A stretch of 64,000 bases of DNA from Epiperipatus broadwayi (Eukaryota; Onychophora; Udeonychophora; Euonychophora; Peripatidae). A program made the translations under genes and the position numbers. The stretch covers positions 744,001 through 808,000 of the forward strand of contig JAQFVV010006232.1 in NCBI GenBank assembly GCA_028023455.1, written 5' to 3'. The notes beneath the pieces are model-generated. The model was not told the origin of the DNA. It searched no databases and saw only the letters and a program-made list of their open reading frames with translations. Every line of letters starts with the position of its first letter. Positions within the stretch are counted from its first letter, which is position 1. This document shows, piece by piece, positions 11,101 through 24,340 of the stretch.

Positions 11101-14100
11101 GTATTTTCTATATATAATTAAAGATCAATATTTTATTAAAATATTAAATTTAATAAAATATAAAAAATAATTGTTCTGATGATTGGTGGTGGCATAAGAA
11201 ATAAAAGTATATAACTAATAAATTGCTTCTATAATTCAAATTTACAAGCGCACTACTACTTGAACATGCTCTTATTTAACAGTGTTGTTTTGAATAAATA
11301 TATTAATGATTACTTACACTATGATTATTTAAGTATCAATGTATAATTTATTAAATTTGAGCTTAAATATTATCCATTTAACTCTTCTTTTTCTACTCAT
11401 GCCTAACATATTAAATATACTATAGAATTTTCAAACTTTATACAAAACTTAAAATATATGAATAAAGACATTTATATAAACAAATGATTTTCAAGATGCA
11501 TTTTTGATTGAATCAGCCTTCATCAATTTTTCTGAAACCTTGGCCACACATGTCTTTATCTTCATTTCAATAGCAAACTATTACAATGCAGTTTACAAGT
11601 ATAGATTTATTTGAATGTTATTCATTTTTAAGGATATTGTCATGGATAAATATGTTAAAGATTATTACTAACCTTTTTTTAGACTGTAAATTATTATTTA
11701 AGTTTTAGTTCTCTTTTTCTATTTATATTTTGGTATATTCAATATACTATAAAATTTACAAATTTATACAGTTTTAAAACATATGGCAATGATTCACCAA
11801 GATGCAGTTTTGCAAAAGCAGCTGCCATCCTTTGACCCAGATAGCCTAAAAATTTATTATTAATAATCTTTTAAAATATTCATCCAAACTATGTTATCAA
11901 ATATTCAATCAAGTAATATTGCAATTTTAAATTGAACTTTAGTAGTAGTTTGTGTTAGTAGTAATCTATGAAGATAAAGACATATATGGGCAAGTTTTGA
12001 CTCTACTAGAAATGCACTATACGATTATTTATTACTTTCGTATGTATTTATTCATATATTTTGAAGTTGTTTACAGTATTAAGTTTTATTGTATATTGTA
12101 TATAATTAATACATTGCTATTTATTTGATAAAATTTATTTCCCTTGCCTTTCTTTGTGAAAAATTGATAATTATATTTTCAAAACTTATATTCTTACATA
12201 ATTCATGCTCAATTAATAATAAAGCTAAGAAAGACATTTTCTTGAGACGTTATGGTTCTTAAGTAGTTTTTAATTAGTTTTAACTTAGAAAAATCTTTCT
12301 GCTGAAGCAGTAGAAAAGGGATCATTCATAAAAAAAAGTTTAAAATTATACATAAATTAAAAAAAAAAATCACAAATTTATGTATAATATTTAAATAGTT
12401 TAATGAAAAAGAATCCTAGAACATATATCCAAAATATGTTAATTTCTTCAAAAATAACACTCATTAATATTACAATTTTTCCATTTTTGAACTAATATTA
12501 TAATCATCATTTCATATAATAAAAACCAGATATATATAGCATTTAGAATCACTTTCTTTTTTCTACTTTTCATTGCTGAGACATCAGCAAAATCGCTTTA
12601 CCCTATTAAAATCTTTTTTTGTAATAGATAAAACCATATCGCTATCTACTGTCGTCAAAGAAATGTAATATAAAAATTTGATGCATGTTCATCGAAAATA
12701 GGCCTTCAGTTTTATTTTTATACAAGTATTTCTCTTTTATTGTTCTGATGTTTTTTTTTATGTATGTAAGAGACTATAAAATATGGACAGAAATTAACAA
12801 TTTATAATGGGAAGGTAGATAGTCAATATAGTCAAAATATGGTATAATACACATGATCAAATAAGCAAAAAATATTATACAAATTTAACAAAAAGCAGAG
12901 ATGAGATTAAAATATCTATAGCTTAAAATTGTGCTGAAACTATTACAGAGACCCCTAATTTCCATATTTTAACTTCATGTTATTTCTATAGAAATTTAAG
13001 AGCATACATCATAATCTCTATATAAAAATACTTTATTATTTATAAATAGAAATTATTTCATACTCAGGTGCCTACTATATATATATAATTTTAATGCCCA
13101 AATCAGTGCACAACAGCAGAACTTCTTCAAATTAAATCATAATTTATTATAAAATTAATGTAAATTATAATACATAATAATTAGTGCCAGAGTGCTTTCA
13201 AGAGAACTTAGCTCTCATAATTTATACTAAATTAATTTGAAATATGAATATTTTTTTTGTAATTTAAATAAAGAATGTTGATGTATTATTTTAATATTTG
13301 CTAAAGACAACTATCTAACATTTTTATTCTTGGAATTGATAGTTTTTATCTAATTATATTTTTTAACAATGTGCTGGACTCTTTCAGTAATATTATTTAT
13401 CAAATAGAACTAAAAACAATGATGCCATTGTGTTTATTTTTTTTATTTCTTAATAGATGGTACACTATACTAACATTTACAGCTCATTTATTAACAATTT
13501 TGTGCAAAGTTGTAAAACATGAAAAATTATTCATACTTTACTTATAGTTGAGACAATATTGTAATATGCATAATTAATTCAACATATTTTGTCAGTAAGT
13601 AGCAAAGAGCAATATATGTAGTATTCCTGTAGACTGATATCTATCCACTAGTAAAATTACACATTGCAAAAAATGACCAATGAAAATACTAATTAATAAG
13701 AAATAAAATGAACATACTTCTAATACTTTAAAATAATTTATTTAGGAAAATAAAATTCATTTTAATAATTGTAATAAATAAAAATGTGATAAACCAAACT
13801 AATGTAAAATTATCATAAACGATGCTTTAATAATTACAGCAGTACACAATAAAAGTGATGATAATTAATTAGATTTTTTCCATAAGTAAAACTTTTTAAT
13901 TTATTATGCAAAATATTAAATAAAACCAATTTATTCTATATTTGTTTGGTTTCCAAATATACTATTTCCATTTTTCATTTTTTTTTTTGTTTTTTAATGG
14001 TGTTTCTATTTTTACAACTCATCAAATCTCAACAATTAGTTACTGCAGAAAATCAGATCTCTCTTTCTCAATCAGCATGCACACATGAACAGTTTTTTTC

Positions 14101-14329
14101 AGATGAGATAAAAGTATAATTAATCTTCCCATCTATGTTAACAGCTTATTATCTTTTATCAATAAAACATTGAAAATATGTATTTATAGTGCAATGATTA
14201 ATGACCCTTCTAAAAGATGTTAAAAGTAGATACAAACCAGCTTCTGACTTCTACTTTGCATGATAAATATGTGATGAAGTTATACAGCTGCTAATATGAG
14301 AATAAAGTTTAGATGTTTGGACCTTCTAG
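8159..14329. other. Long AT-rich stretch, mostly featureless
   Basis: No convincing gene. 8900-9640 is T-rich on the plus strand. Around 10700-11000 the minus strand has a locally open frame with one stop, containing KEPFKRR and ILFGKFILAKIDRMKYERR; it looks protein-like but I do not recognise it. 11285-11545 and 11637-11845 are weak direct repeats offset by about 330 bp, sharing for example ACTATA-AATTT and CAAGATGCA-TTTT. Everything else is low-complexity AT sequence. Confidence 0.45.
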
Positions 14330-14450
14330 ATTATCTAAAAAGCAATGGTTTATAAAATTCATGCTCAGTGAGAGAATGTGGTCTCTGTTTCTGCACTAGT
14401 GGATGTCTGTGGTATGGTTTAGTGAAGATGAGTGACATTGAAAATGAATT
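14325..14450. repeat. Dispersed repeat, copy 1 (cf. 27750-27845)
   Basis: The segment with TTCATGCTCAGTGAGAGAAT, TCTGTTTCTGCACTAGTGGA, TGGTTTAGTGAAGATGAG aligns by eye with 27750-27845 (GCATGCATAGTATAAGAGAG, CTGAGTTTCTGCATTAGTGG, TAGGGTTAAGATGAG). Function and class are unknown, and the small open frames across it are not conserved between copies. Confidence 0.4.
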
Positions 14451-15239
14451 GGAAATATTGCTTCCATGTTTTGACTGACTATTGTTGATTTTATTTTCTA
14501 AATAAATTAGATTCAAGCATTAGAACTATATCTATTTTATTTTTAATCAATTAGTTTTTCCTTTGATTATTTGTATATACTATATAGCTCTATCTGGTAG
14601 GCAGGCCTCAGGTTAGAAACACTGTATATGTTTATTATAAGAATTTTTATGTAATTTGCGAAATTTATTAAAAATTAAATATAATTTCAAAAATAAAAAA
14701 TTTATTGTTTAGATTGCTTTAATACTTGTCCAAAACAGCTATTTATTGACAGTTTTTATTTAATATTTTTTACTGGTTGCATTTACTCAAACAAATATAA
14801 AACCTCATCAATAGTTTATTCTGTTATATTAACACAGAATAGCAAAATTATTGATTTACGTAGTTGATAAAATACTTCTCTAACAAATAAATCAAATAAA
14901 TATAATATTGTACAATGTACAATTATATCTTCATGTTAAAAATAAAAATTAATCAAACTTTACAAATAATTAAGTTAATGTTGCAATTTACTTAGTTTTG
15001 CATCCTTTTCTTGTTAAAAATTCCAGAATAATATATTTTTTATTAAAACTGATTTTATTTTATTAATATATACCAAACATAAAAAATTAAATAAAAATAT
15101 GGATAAAATTTTAAAATTCTCATTCCTGTTGACTATTCAAAATGTCATAAACAATTTTTTAAATATTTACTGAAAATGCAATTTTCATAATGACATAAAA
15201 TTATATCAATTAATACCCTGTACAGGCTTACACTTGCAC

Positions 15240-15330
15240 ATACACATATATATGTAATATATAAGAGATTCGAACTCAGACTTTCACACAACCCTCAACT
15301 CTCCAAGCCATCTCATATTGCTGACTTACC
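15240..15330 (-). mobile_element. tRNA-like SINE remnant
   Basis: On the minus strand, AGATGGCTTGGAGAGTTGAG (an A-box-like head) is followed about 40 bp later by GAGTTCGAATCTC (15265-15277), a near-consensus RNA polymerase III B box. AT-rich sequence follows. It lies just downstream, in the same sense, of the hammerhead motif at 15357-15416, so the two may belong to one composite element. No target duplication was resolved. Confidence 0.5.
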
Positions 15331-15356
15331 TGATCATATACATGTTGAAAAGATAA

Positions 15357-15416
15357 ATAATCACCAATATACATATTTTGTGCTAAACCAGCACTCATCA
15401 GTTGGTCCAGATTATC
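15357..15416 (-). ncRNA. Hammerhead ribozyme, near-complete, one core substitution
   Basis: Read on the minus strand, stem I is AUAAUC + ACCAA paired with UUGGU + GAUUAU, with a UGG internal loop on the 5' side. The core CUGAUGA is followed by stem II GUGCU-GGUUU-AGCAC, then AAAA where the consensus is GAAA. A three-pair stem III AUA-UG-UAU leads to an AUA cleavage site. The only core deviation is G to A directly after a C, which is what decay of a methylated CpG (CGAAA to CAAAA) would give. The substituted G is essential, so this copy is probably inactive. The loops and stem lengths differ from the 3017-3073 motif, so it belongs to another family. Confidence 0.7.
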
Positions 15417-15430
15417 ATCTTTTACACATA

Positions 15431-16506
15431 TATACAATCAATGCTCAGCTTTATATTAAGATAACAAATCTTTATACTTTAATGGGCAGATGAAATTAAT
15501 ATACCATAAACATAATAATGCTAAAAAAATAATAATTATTAAATAAAAAACTAAATTTTTTTAACTTATTCATAAATTCTAAATTTTGATATGATAGTTA
15601 TAAAATAAGATTTTAATAATTTAAAATTATTTTACATAAAACTTTCAATAAAATAATACATAAGATTATTTACCAATGTCTATTAGTTGTATTTTATTTT
15701 TTAAAAAAATAGCATCTTTGAATACTCCAGCAGGTCCTAGAAGAAGACATTCATTTCGAAAATCTTTTTTTCTAACAAAATATATTAAATTATATATTAA
15801 TTTTTTAAGCATGTATTTAATAATAATGTTTAAAAAAGAAAAACAAAAATAAATTAGTAAATCAATTGGATCAATTTATATACATGTGCATGCAAGTTTA
15901 TATACATTTCGTGTAAAAACGTATACATTGTAAATATTATTAAATGACACATTTTTAATAAAGTAATATTTAAAAAAGCAATAATTCTTGTATAAAAAAT
16001 TAATTTTCTTTTTTATAATTAAAAGCAATTTTATATTGAGATAATTTATTTTGATATAATGAATAAATATTAATATTGTATATATCTAAAACCATCCATC
16101 CATTTATTTTTAAAATGTTCTATATAAATTTATCATATTTTTTAAGGATAATTTTTTGTTAAAATAAAACTTTTATGAAAAATTGCATGAAAAAAAATTA
16201 TATGTTGTATTGCCATTTTAAAAATATGATTAGGATATGGGAAATTATCTATAGTGCTACATACCATGTTTTCAACATTTTTCAAAAATAATTTCACTGA
16301 ATATCAATTTCCAAATTCTAGAGAAAGATAGTGGAGTTGAATTAATATTCATTTAATGTTTTAATATCCATCTAACATTTCAGTATTTTCAATTTGACAA
16401 TTTTATTTGCAAATTGTTTATTACTATATGAGAATCAGGACAAGTGTCTGCCATTTCAGATCATAAAAAAAGGTCCGTAAACACACACACATGCCTACTT
16501 TATATA
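15431..16506. other. AT-rich intergenic DNA
   Basis: Low-complexity AT-rich DNA with poly-A/T runs and no recognised feature. Confidence 0.5.
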
Positions 16507-16673
16507 TATAACAATAAAATTAATAAATATAACATTAATTAACTATTATATACAGTCTTTCAATCCATAGAAGTACTTTTGGTTAAGGAATTAACAAAAA
16601 GTACTTCTATGGATTGAAAGACTGCATATAATAGTTAATTAATGTTATATTTATTAGTTTTATTGTTGTTATA
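16507..16673. repeat. Fold-back (palindromic) element, ~167 bp
   Basis: Two arms of about 75 bp are near-perfect inverses: ACAGTCTTTCAATCCATAG and AAGTACTTTT on the left, and AAAAGTACTT, CTATGGATTGAAAGACTG on the right, extending outwards through TAATTAACATTAAT-type sequence to TATAAC ends. The loop GGTTAAGGAATTAAC is itself a small hairpin. There is no coding capacity. It could be a fold-back MITE; no target duplication was resolved. Confidence 0.75.
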
Positions 16674-19600
16674 AGTTTTTTAAAAAACAGAAATTTTATT
16701 TGCATATATATATTATAACCATCTCTATATGGATAATAAAAATATATACATGAAAATAATGTTAAAATAAAAATATTATTTTCTTAAAACTACCTAGGCT
16801 AGGGTGAATCGGTACAACTAAGGAAGGTCACAAAGTGTTCATGAAAATAATAACTTCTAGTAACAACATCGATTAAACTAGCTTTAAAATCCATAAGCAA
16901 AATATTATTAGATAAATTTAATATTATCAAAACCAGTAAATAGTTAATAATCAGGTCTACGAAATGAATATGAAATTTAAATTATGAACTAGGTGATAAA
17001 TGAAGTAGAATGTTGACGACTAAATAAATGATGAAAATAAATAATAATTAAATAATGAAAATGAGAAGAAAAAAAATGTGTTAGGGTTTATGAATGATTA
17101 AGATGATGATAGAATAGGAGCCAATGAAGGATTAATCAATTATGATAATGAATTAAGATAAAATGAGAATGAAAAAATAAAAGAAAGATCCAGATGAAAC
17201 ATGAGAACAATGTTGATGATGAAGAATGAGATCCTGAACTATAAAAATAATATTGTGTTAAATGACAGTAAGATAAAATAAAACAAAGTATGGGTTCTAA
17301 GCTCGACTAAACCAGAATATTTAACCACGAAATTAAAATAAACTATAACTTTTAAAAAACTAGAGAAGAAATTTACTTCTTAAAGTTATACTGAATCAAT
17401 AAAATTGTGAAAATAAACATAACTCAAATCAAAGCATAATATATAACTTTAGACATAGAAATGACCATAAATTCAAAATTATGACTGCTAACTAGTAATT
17501 TACTTTCTCAGGGTTCAAATAACTTGAATATTACTATTTTAAAAGATATACTTGGTTCAATGAGAGGAATTTTATCACTACTCAAATATAACAAACAAAG
17601 ACAGCTCATAAAAACAAAATAGAATTAATAAAGAATATTTGGCAATCCTAATACTAACAGTAATATGAAGTTTAAGCTTTATGAAGTACAAATAAATTCT
17701 TAATAAAGCAAGCACAATAACTTAGAAACTCTCTTTTATTAAATAACTATGGACAATATGATCAAGATCAGTGAATGATGTATATAATGATTCAGATAAT
17801 AGGTTATTCCAAAATCTAAATGTTTCATCTTTAAAATATTATTTTAAATAATACATGTACTTCAGATCAACAGTGTTTTGATCAATAAACAATGGAGCTT
17901 AAAAGCCTAACAAAATTCATTTTGTTATGCTAACACACAATAATGCCTATTATATTGACTGATAGTGACTTTATGACAATAAAAATAATATATTGATAGC
18001 TACAACAGTAACAATATGGATGATGATTAGCAATAAGGTCACAGACAACAAAATATATTTTCAAACAATTTATACTATTTACAACTTTATACATCAATAG
18101 TAAATAACCAATAACATATGTATTTCAGAAACAACATAAAATAAGGCATATTCATTTGGTTACAAGTATATTTCCTTTAGATTTATTAACAATTTTGATG
18201 CAGTAACATGTCTAGTAATTGTTATTCATAATATCCATCTATAGTATGCTATTGACAGTATTAAAGTATAACTGAACTTTATTAATAAGTAATATGATAA
18301 TGACAATTATCATATGAATCACAAATAACAATTCGTATTTATCATTCAGCAATCAATTATATGAATATGGAAACAGATACCAGAAGTCAAATATATATAT
18401 ATATGATTGTAAACTTTGCCCATGTCCACATAATCATCTTAACCATTGAAATGTCTTATCAATCCATCAGTGAACTAATTCTTGATGGAAATAAGAATGA
18501 CATTCCATATGTGTATCTCTTATTATGCCATACACAAGATAAATTTTAAAATTTCTAATAAATTTTGTTGGTTTGCTTGTAAACTGTTGACAAGGTACCA
18601 CAGCACAATACATACATATGGTAGATTCCAATAAATTGTTTAAGGCTTCACGTTTTTAGGTTAAAGTGCTTGAGACTAGCTTATTTATATAGAAATTTAA
18701 GTATAGAAGAAGGTGGAACCATCTTTTCCTAGTAAAATCTTTGCCTTGTGTTTTGACTTGAGAGTTCTCTGTGCAGTCATTGTTACATCTTATTGGTTGT
18801 CATATAAGCATTTTTCAGCCTTTCATGTTATTAATAAATAGTTGGATAAATTAATATTAACATTTTCTATCATAAGTATTCAAAGCAATTTTCTTTATGT
18901 ACAAAAAGAACCCATAAAAAGTGATTCATTTTTTAATTACTTATTGCCAAATATTGATGTAAGAGTGTGTATAATTTACTATAATAGCATTTACTATCCA
19001 TAAACAATTGTATTTAACATTATATATATATATTGTGCACTTTTTATTAGCTCAGACTATTCTAAAATAGGATTTTCGTGTATAATTTTAAATTTTAAAA
19101 ATCCAATAATATTAATAATAATCTTAGGATAAGCAGAATCTTCAAAAAAAAAAATAATAAAATAAAAACGTTATGATAAGTTTATGGCGTGTGGAACAAC
19201 TAGAACATTTAAAATTGTTCTTATACTTTAGCTGAGAGTTAAAAGAGAACTTCTAATATTGGTATTTATATTTTTAATTTATGATTTGTTAGTATAATGG
19301 GGAGGGGAGAACTAAATCATTTAATAAGGAATTAATTCAAGTGTTGTTATATTAATAGTTATTTAATAATTCAGTTAAGTTTAAAGATTATGAATCCTTT
19401 AAATAAACAAATATACTCGATATTTTAGTATGAAAGGGTATTTAAAAATGATATACACACAATCCAGAGAGAAGGTTGTATTTACATGTGCGAATTGATA
19501 AACTAAATACAATGATTTTCTTTCTTATATGAAAGATAAAAGTATTAATTTTGTTTATTTAATAACCTCCAGAATTATGACCCTATGTTCTCACTTATTT

Positions 19601-22600
19601 TTTGTATTGTTATTTAATCATCAAGTACTACTATTATGTAGAGGTTGAACTAACGAACCATGAATGGAAAAAAATGATTGTTTAATAAACTGAATGTGTT
19701 ATATGTAGTTCACATACATAGAGATAAATATCTCAACATATAATAGGAAATTGTTAGTTTGTTTGATAATAATACTCCAAATATTAATTTTCTGTTGTTA
19801 TTATTATTATTATTATAATATATATGTATTATTTTGTTATAAGTTATTTTAAATTCGATATTAATGGAAATGTTTATTATCATTTGTAATGAATATTATT
19901 AAAATTATTGTTTAAAAGTTTTATCAAATTCTAATTGCTGCATTTCTTTTCTGGGCTCATTCTCACCACATCACATAACTCAAAATGTACAGTTAAAATT
20001 AAAATGAAAAGTCAATTCAATTTAAAGCAAATCTAACAGTTTAATAAGCATAAATCTCTCAGTAAAGATTTTTTACTTGTTACATGCTGCCTTGATCCCA
20101 TAGGTCATTGATGACATTGCCAATTATTAAAGTGTATTTATTAATATAAAATTAAATGATACATTAGTTATTAGTGAAAGTATTAGTGTTAATCACAGTT
20201 TAGTTAATAATATTATTTTAATATTCAGTATTAAAGAACATACATATAAAGCTTGATTATGAATTTATATTATAAGCCTTTCTTAATTTGTACACTATCC
20301 ATGAATGTCTGTAAAATACCTCTTGATATTCCATAGGTAGTATGAAGAATTAATAAATCAATGATTATCCTGAGATCTCCTTATTGTAAAGTTATTTTGT
20401 GATTATTGCCAATCTTAATTATCAAAAATAATAGGAATCACAGTTTATCTGTAATTATCTAACAGATTAATTTAATGAGTGTTTGAATTAAAACTTAATA
20501 ATTATAAATATAAGATATTGGATATTATTGTTAGCCATGAGAGTATGTAAATACTTAATAAGGAGGAGTATCTAGGTATTCTTATGCCATTGAACAAATA
20601 TTTTGTATTTGTTTAATGTTAAGGGATGTGATCTTTTTATGGGTAAACGAGTCTCATGTTAATTATATTTAAAATGCATCTTATTTTAGAAATATTTACT
20701 CATGTCAAAGTGACTTGGAATAAATACTAATCTTATTTAAATTCAATTGTTATAATTAAAGAAAATGGTCGGGATATAGTAAGTTTATTAATAGAACCTA
20801 ACCAGAATCCAAGTAGGGCCTAATATAAGGGACTTTGAAACTCTGCTTGGGGTCGTACCACCTATAGACGAGCCACAATATATATATTTATATATATATA
20901 TATATTGTAGCAGTACACAACATAGAATAAAATGGAACAATAACAACAAGTACAAACACCTACACCTAATAAATAATTATTGATTACTACCATGGAAGGG
21001 TTCATGGTTTATATTGCAACCATCATTACATGGTATCAGTCATGTAGCTAAACTAATTTCAACTTAAGAATATAAAACCTATTCAGGTGGAGTATTTGTC
21101 AACTCTAGCTCATGGGATTTATTGGTTTAAGCCAACAGATTCCCCAAATGGTATATACTGCATCATATTCATATTAACATTTCCATACCATTCAAACTTG
21201 CGACTGTACAAATATAATTGATATACTAATTTGAAGTTAAGATACATCTCATTAAATTTACACAAAACTCTTATACTATAAAGAAAAATATCCATGATCA
21301 TCATCAACATCTAGGTAATTGTTTGCTCATTCATCAATAATTTAAACAAATAAGTTTAAGGCATATGTGATTAAATTCTTCTACAGAGACATAAGGAAAA
21401 TCTATTATATACTGCAAACCCTATATGTCATACCCAATAATCACATATCTTATACAATTTACATATTTATATCCCATGTTTGTGACTATTTCTATAAATC
21501 TCTATAATCATTTAATAATGTTATGATAATCATAATCCTAATATTTATATAAACACCTTGTACAATCATCATTGATGATGATGAACAAATTATAACCAAC
21601 TAACATAATTCATAACTATCATTTGAACTAGGCATGAATACTTAGATCCCTATTAATTATGAGCTTAAATCAAACCAATGATGATGACAAACACACCCCT
21701 GATGATGATAAGATGATCAGGTATATGTGTTATGAATTAATTAAATAGTAAACTAAAAATAACAATAATACAAATAATAATAACACTAAAGCAAAAATAT
21801 TATATAATTATGTTTATTAAGATTCCTTTCTTTTTTATAAAACAAATTTGTGATCATCCAATTGACTTTAATTATTATATTAATCAAAATAATACATAAA
21901 TAAAAAACATACCTTATGTGTAACCAAATAAGAGGATTAAATACATAAGCTATCCATTTAAGATAAGCTGGTTTAAAATAAAATATTCCAATAACAAAAA
22001 AACATTTAATTTAATATTTATTCAATATTTTCTCCCAGCTTTACTACATGTGTGCATTTACTTTCATACATGTGAATCCATAGTCTACTAATTTGCTCAC
22101 TTAAAGTAAAAACCTACTAAGCATTAAGATTTTAGTATAACCTATTCTAACATATCCTAATTGACATATGTCTGTATAAGCAGTCATCCACACACACTCA
22201 TGATATGTTGACATATATATCATGTTAAAACATTTCTCCATTAATATTATTAAATTAAAAATAAACCATATAAAAAAAAATTAAATATTGAGCAAAGCAA
22301 CATTGAGATCCAACTTAAATATGCAAAATAATAACAAAAAACATAATATATATACTGACAGATTGCTCAACTACTGTTGGTTATCCGATTAATGTGTAGG
22401 TAACCCAATAAATGACAATAATAAATAAATACATATTAAATGACAATAAAAAACTATATTCGAAGATAATAAAAATTAAGCCTAACAACTTCAAAATATA
22501 TTTGTAATGTTGTTATGCATAATGATAATAAAAAAACTTTTAATGTTTATGTATTAAAAGAAAAATAAAAAGAAATGAGGTGTGATCTATAGGAGAAGAT

Positions 22601-24340
22601 TTAAATGATTACTTTAAATAAGTAAAAAAAAATCATTAATAAATTTTCAAAGTTATTGATTCATTTTTCATGTTGGGAGAATGTCTAAGCTGAGACAATA
22701 GACTTTTTTAATCTATTTCTGGTACTTCACATTTTCTTTCTTTTTATAATTTTTATAAGACAAATTTAAAACTGGTCCAAGTTTCTGCTGTTTGTGTATC
22801 TCTTGAGAACTTCATATAGTTCAATTAAAACATTTTAAATTTTCTTGGTATTTCTGATGAAAATAAAAGAAAACTTCTAAAAACTGCTTAGTAGATTAGT
22901 TGAGACTTGATTTGTGGATTATATACATCTTCTTTCTTTTTTCCTTCTCTTTAAAGATGATGATAATTCTTTAATAAACCATGGGATGGAAAAGAATACT
23001 TTGAAACAAAATGTGGTTGTGGTATGGTTAACTAGAAATGCTGCCATTCTTTTTTATCTTAAATATATATTGGTGTACAAATAAAATGTTTAACTCATTG
23101 TAGTTTTGATCTTGGGACAAAATAATGCAATTAACAATGCATTACCACCTCTCTAACTGCTAAGAACTATATAAATACTGAGTCCACTTTTCTTTGAAGA
23201 AACTACTTATAGTCTGTTAGAAGGCTATAGTCTATTAGAAGGCCATTTTACTTTTGGTTCTCCTGGTGGCAATCTTTATTGATCACTATAAAAACTCATT
23301 TATTTCCTCCACTAAGTTCTTTTCTTTATTAAAACTCTTCTCATAACTCCGGTATACCTATTACTTTCTTTAATAACTCAAAAGTGATATTATTCATTTA
23401 CCAATGCATCTTAGGCTATTTCAGATAAAAATATAACTCCAACATTTTGTTCCTTGAAAATCTTAATATTTTCTCCCAATGGTACATTAAACTTTTTCTT
23501 CCCTGATTCCCTTTTTTCTCAAACTCTCAAACTTAATAATAGTAAGCTCATTTCATGGTTATTTTATATAAAGCAATACTTTAACATTTGTTCATTGAAA
23601 CTTGAAAACTCATTTTTCTCTGATTTCTTCTCTCACCAACTAGAGCTTAAAAAATAATACTAGACAATTTCTTTTTGATTCAGTCATTTTTATTTCATAA
23701 ATTTCATAATTTATCTGCAGCTGTGTAAAGACTATATGTTAAAGTTCTTTAATTAATCAGCCAAAGATCTTTTTAAACAAACCACTATAATCTTAAAAAA
23801 AAGAAAACTTGAAACTGATAAACCTTTGCTGTCAGCTTTCTTTAAAATAAAAAGATTAATTTCTTCCCCTATATCAAAAATTGTTTTGTTTTTTTTGACA
23901 ATTTTCCAAGTCAAAATTTATACAACAAAAAAATTTGAATATATGTGTAAATAAGATTTCAAATATCATTATCATTGACTCACACATTTATATCTTTACT
24001 TCAGACCACATGTGTGTTTTTCAGGCTATCTATCTGCTAATCTTAGATTTACCAACTCAACAATCTATTTTAGCCTGTTTTAATTAAAAAATTAATTATA
24101 TAATGGAATCACTATATTATTTAATAAAGTACAAGAGTTTAAAACAACTAACTATTTCTTATAATATTTATCTCCCTTTTTTTTATTACTTACTAAAAAG
24201 AATCATATATATATATATAAGTATTTATAATATACCACAAAAACAAAGATACAATTTTTTTATTTATTTATTTAATAATAATATATATATATTTCACAAT
24301 GATGGCATTACAAAACCATTATGTTGTCTTTCTAATATAC
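16674..24340. other. Long AT-rich stretch without recognisable genes
   Basis: About 7.7 kb of AT-rich DNA. 16800-18600 is purine/A-rich with many GATAAT- and GATGA-like words; 18600-20800 is more T-rich. A somewhat more complex patch at 20810-20880 (CTCTGCTTGGGGTCGTACCA) is unexplained. Open frames here are 60-90 codons, of the kind expected by chance, and none has a recognisable motif. Confidence 0.45.

Noticed and set aside
22850-22880. CTGATGA followed by GAAAAC
   Set aside because: The intervening AAAATAAAA cannot form stem II and there is no stem I.
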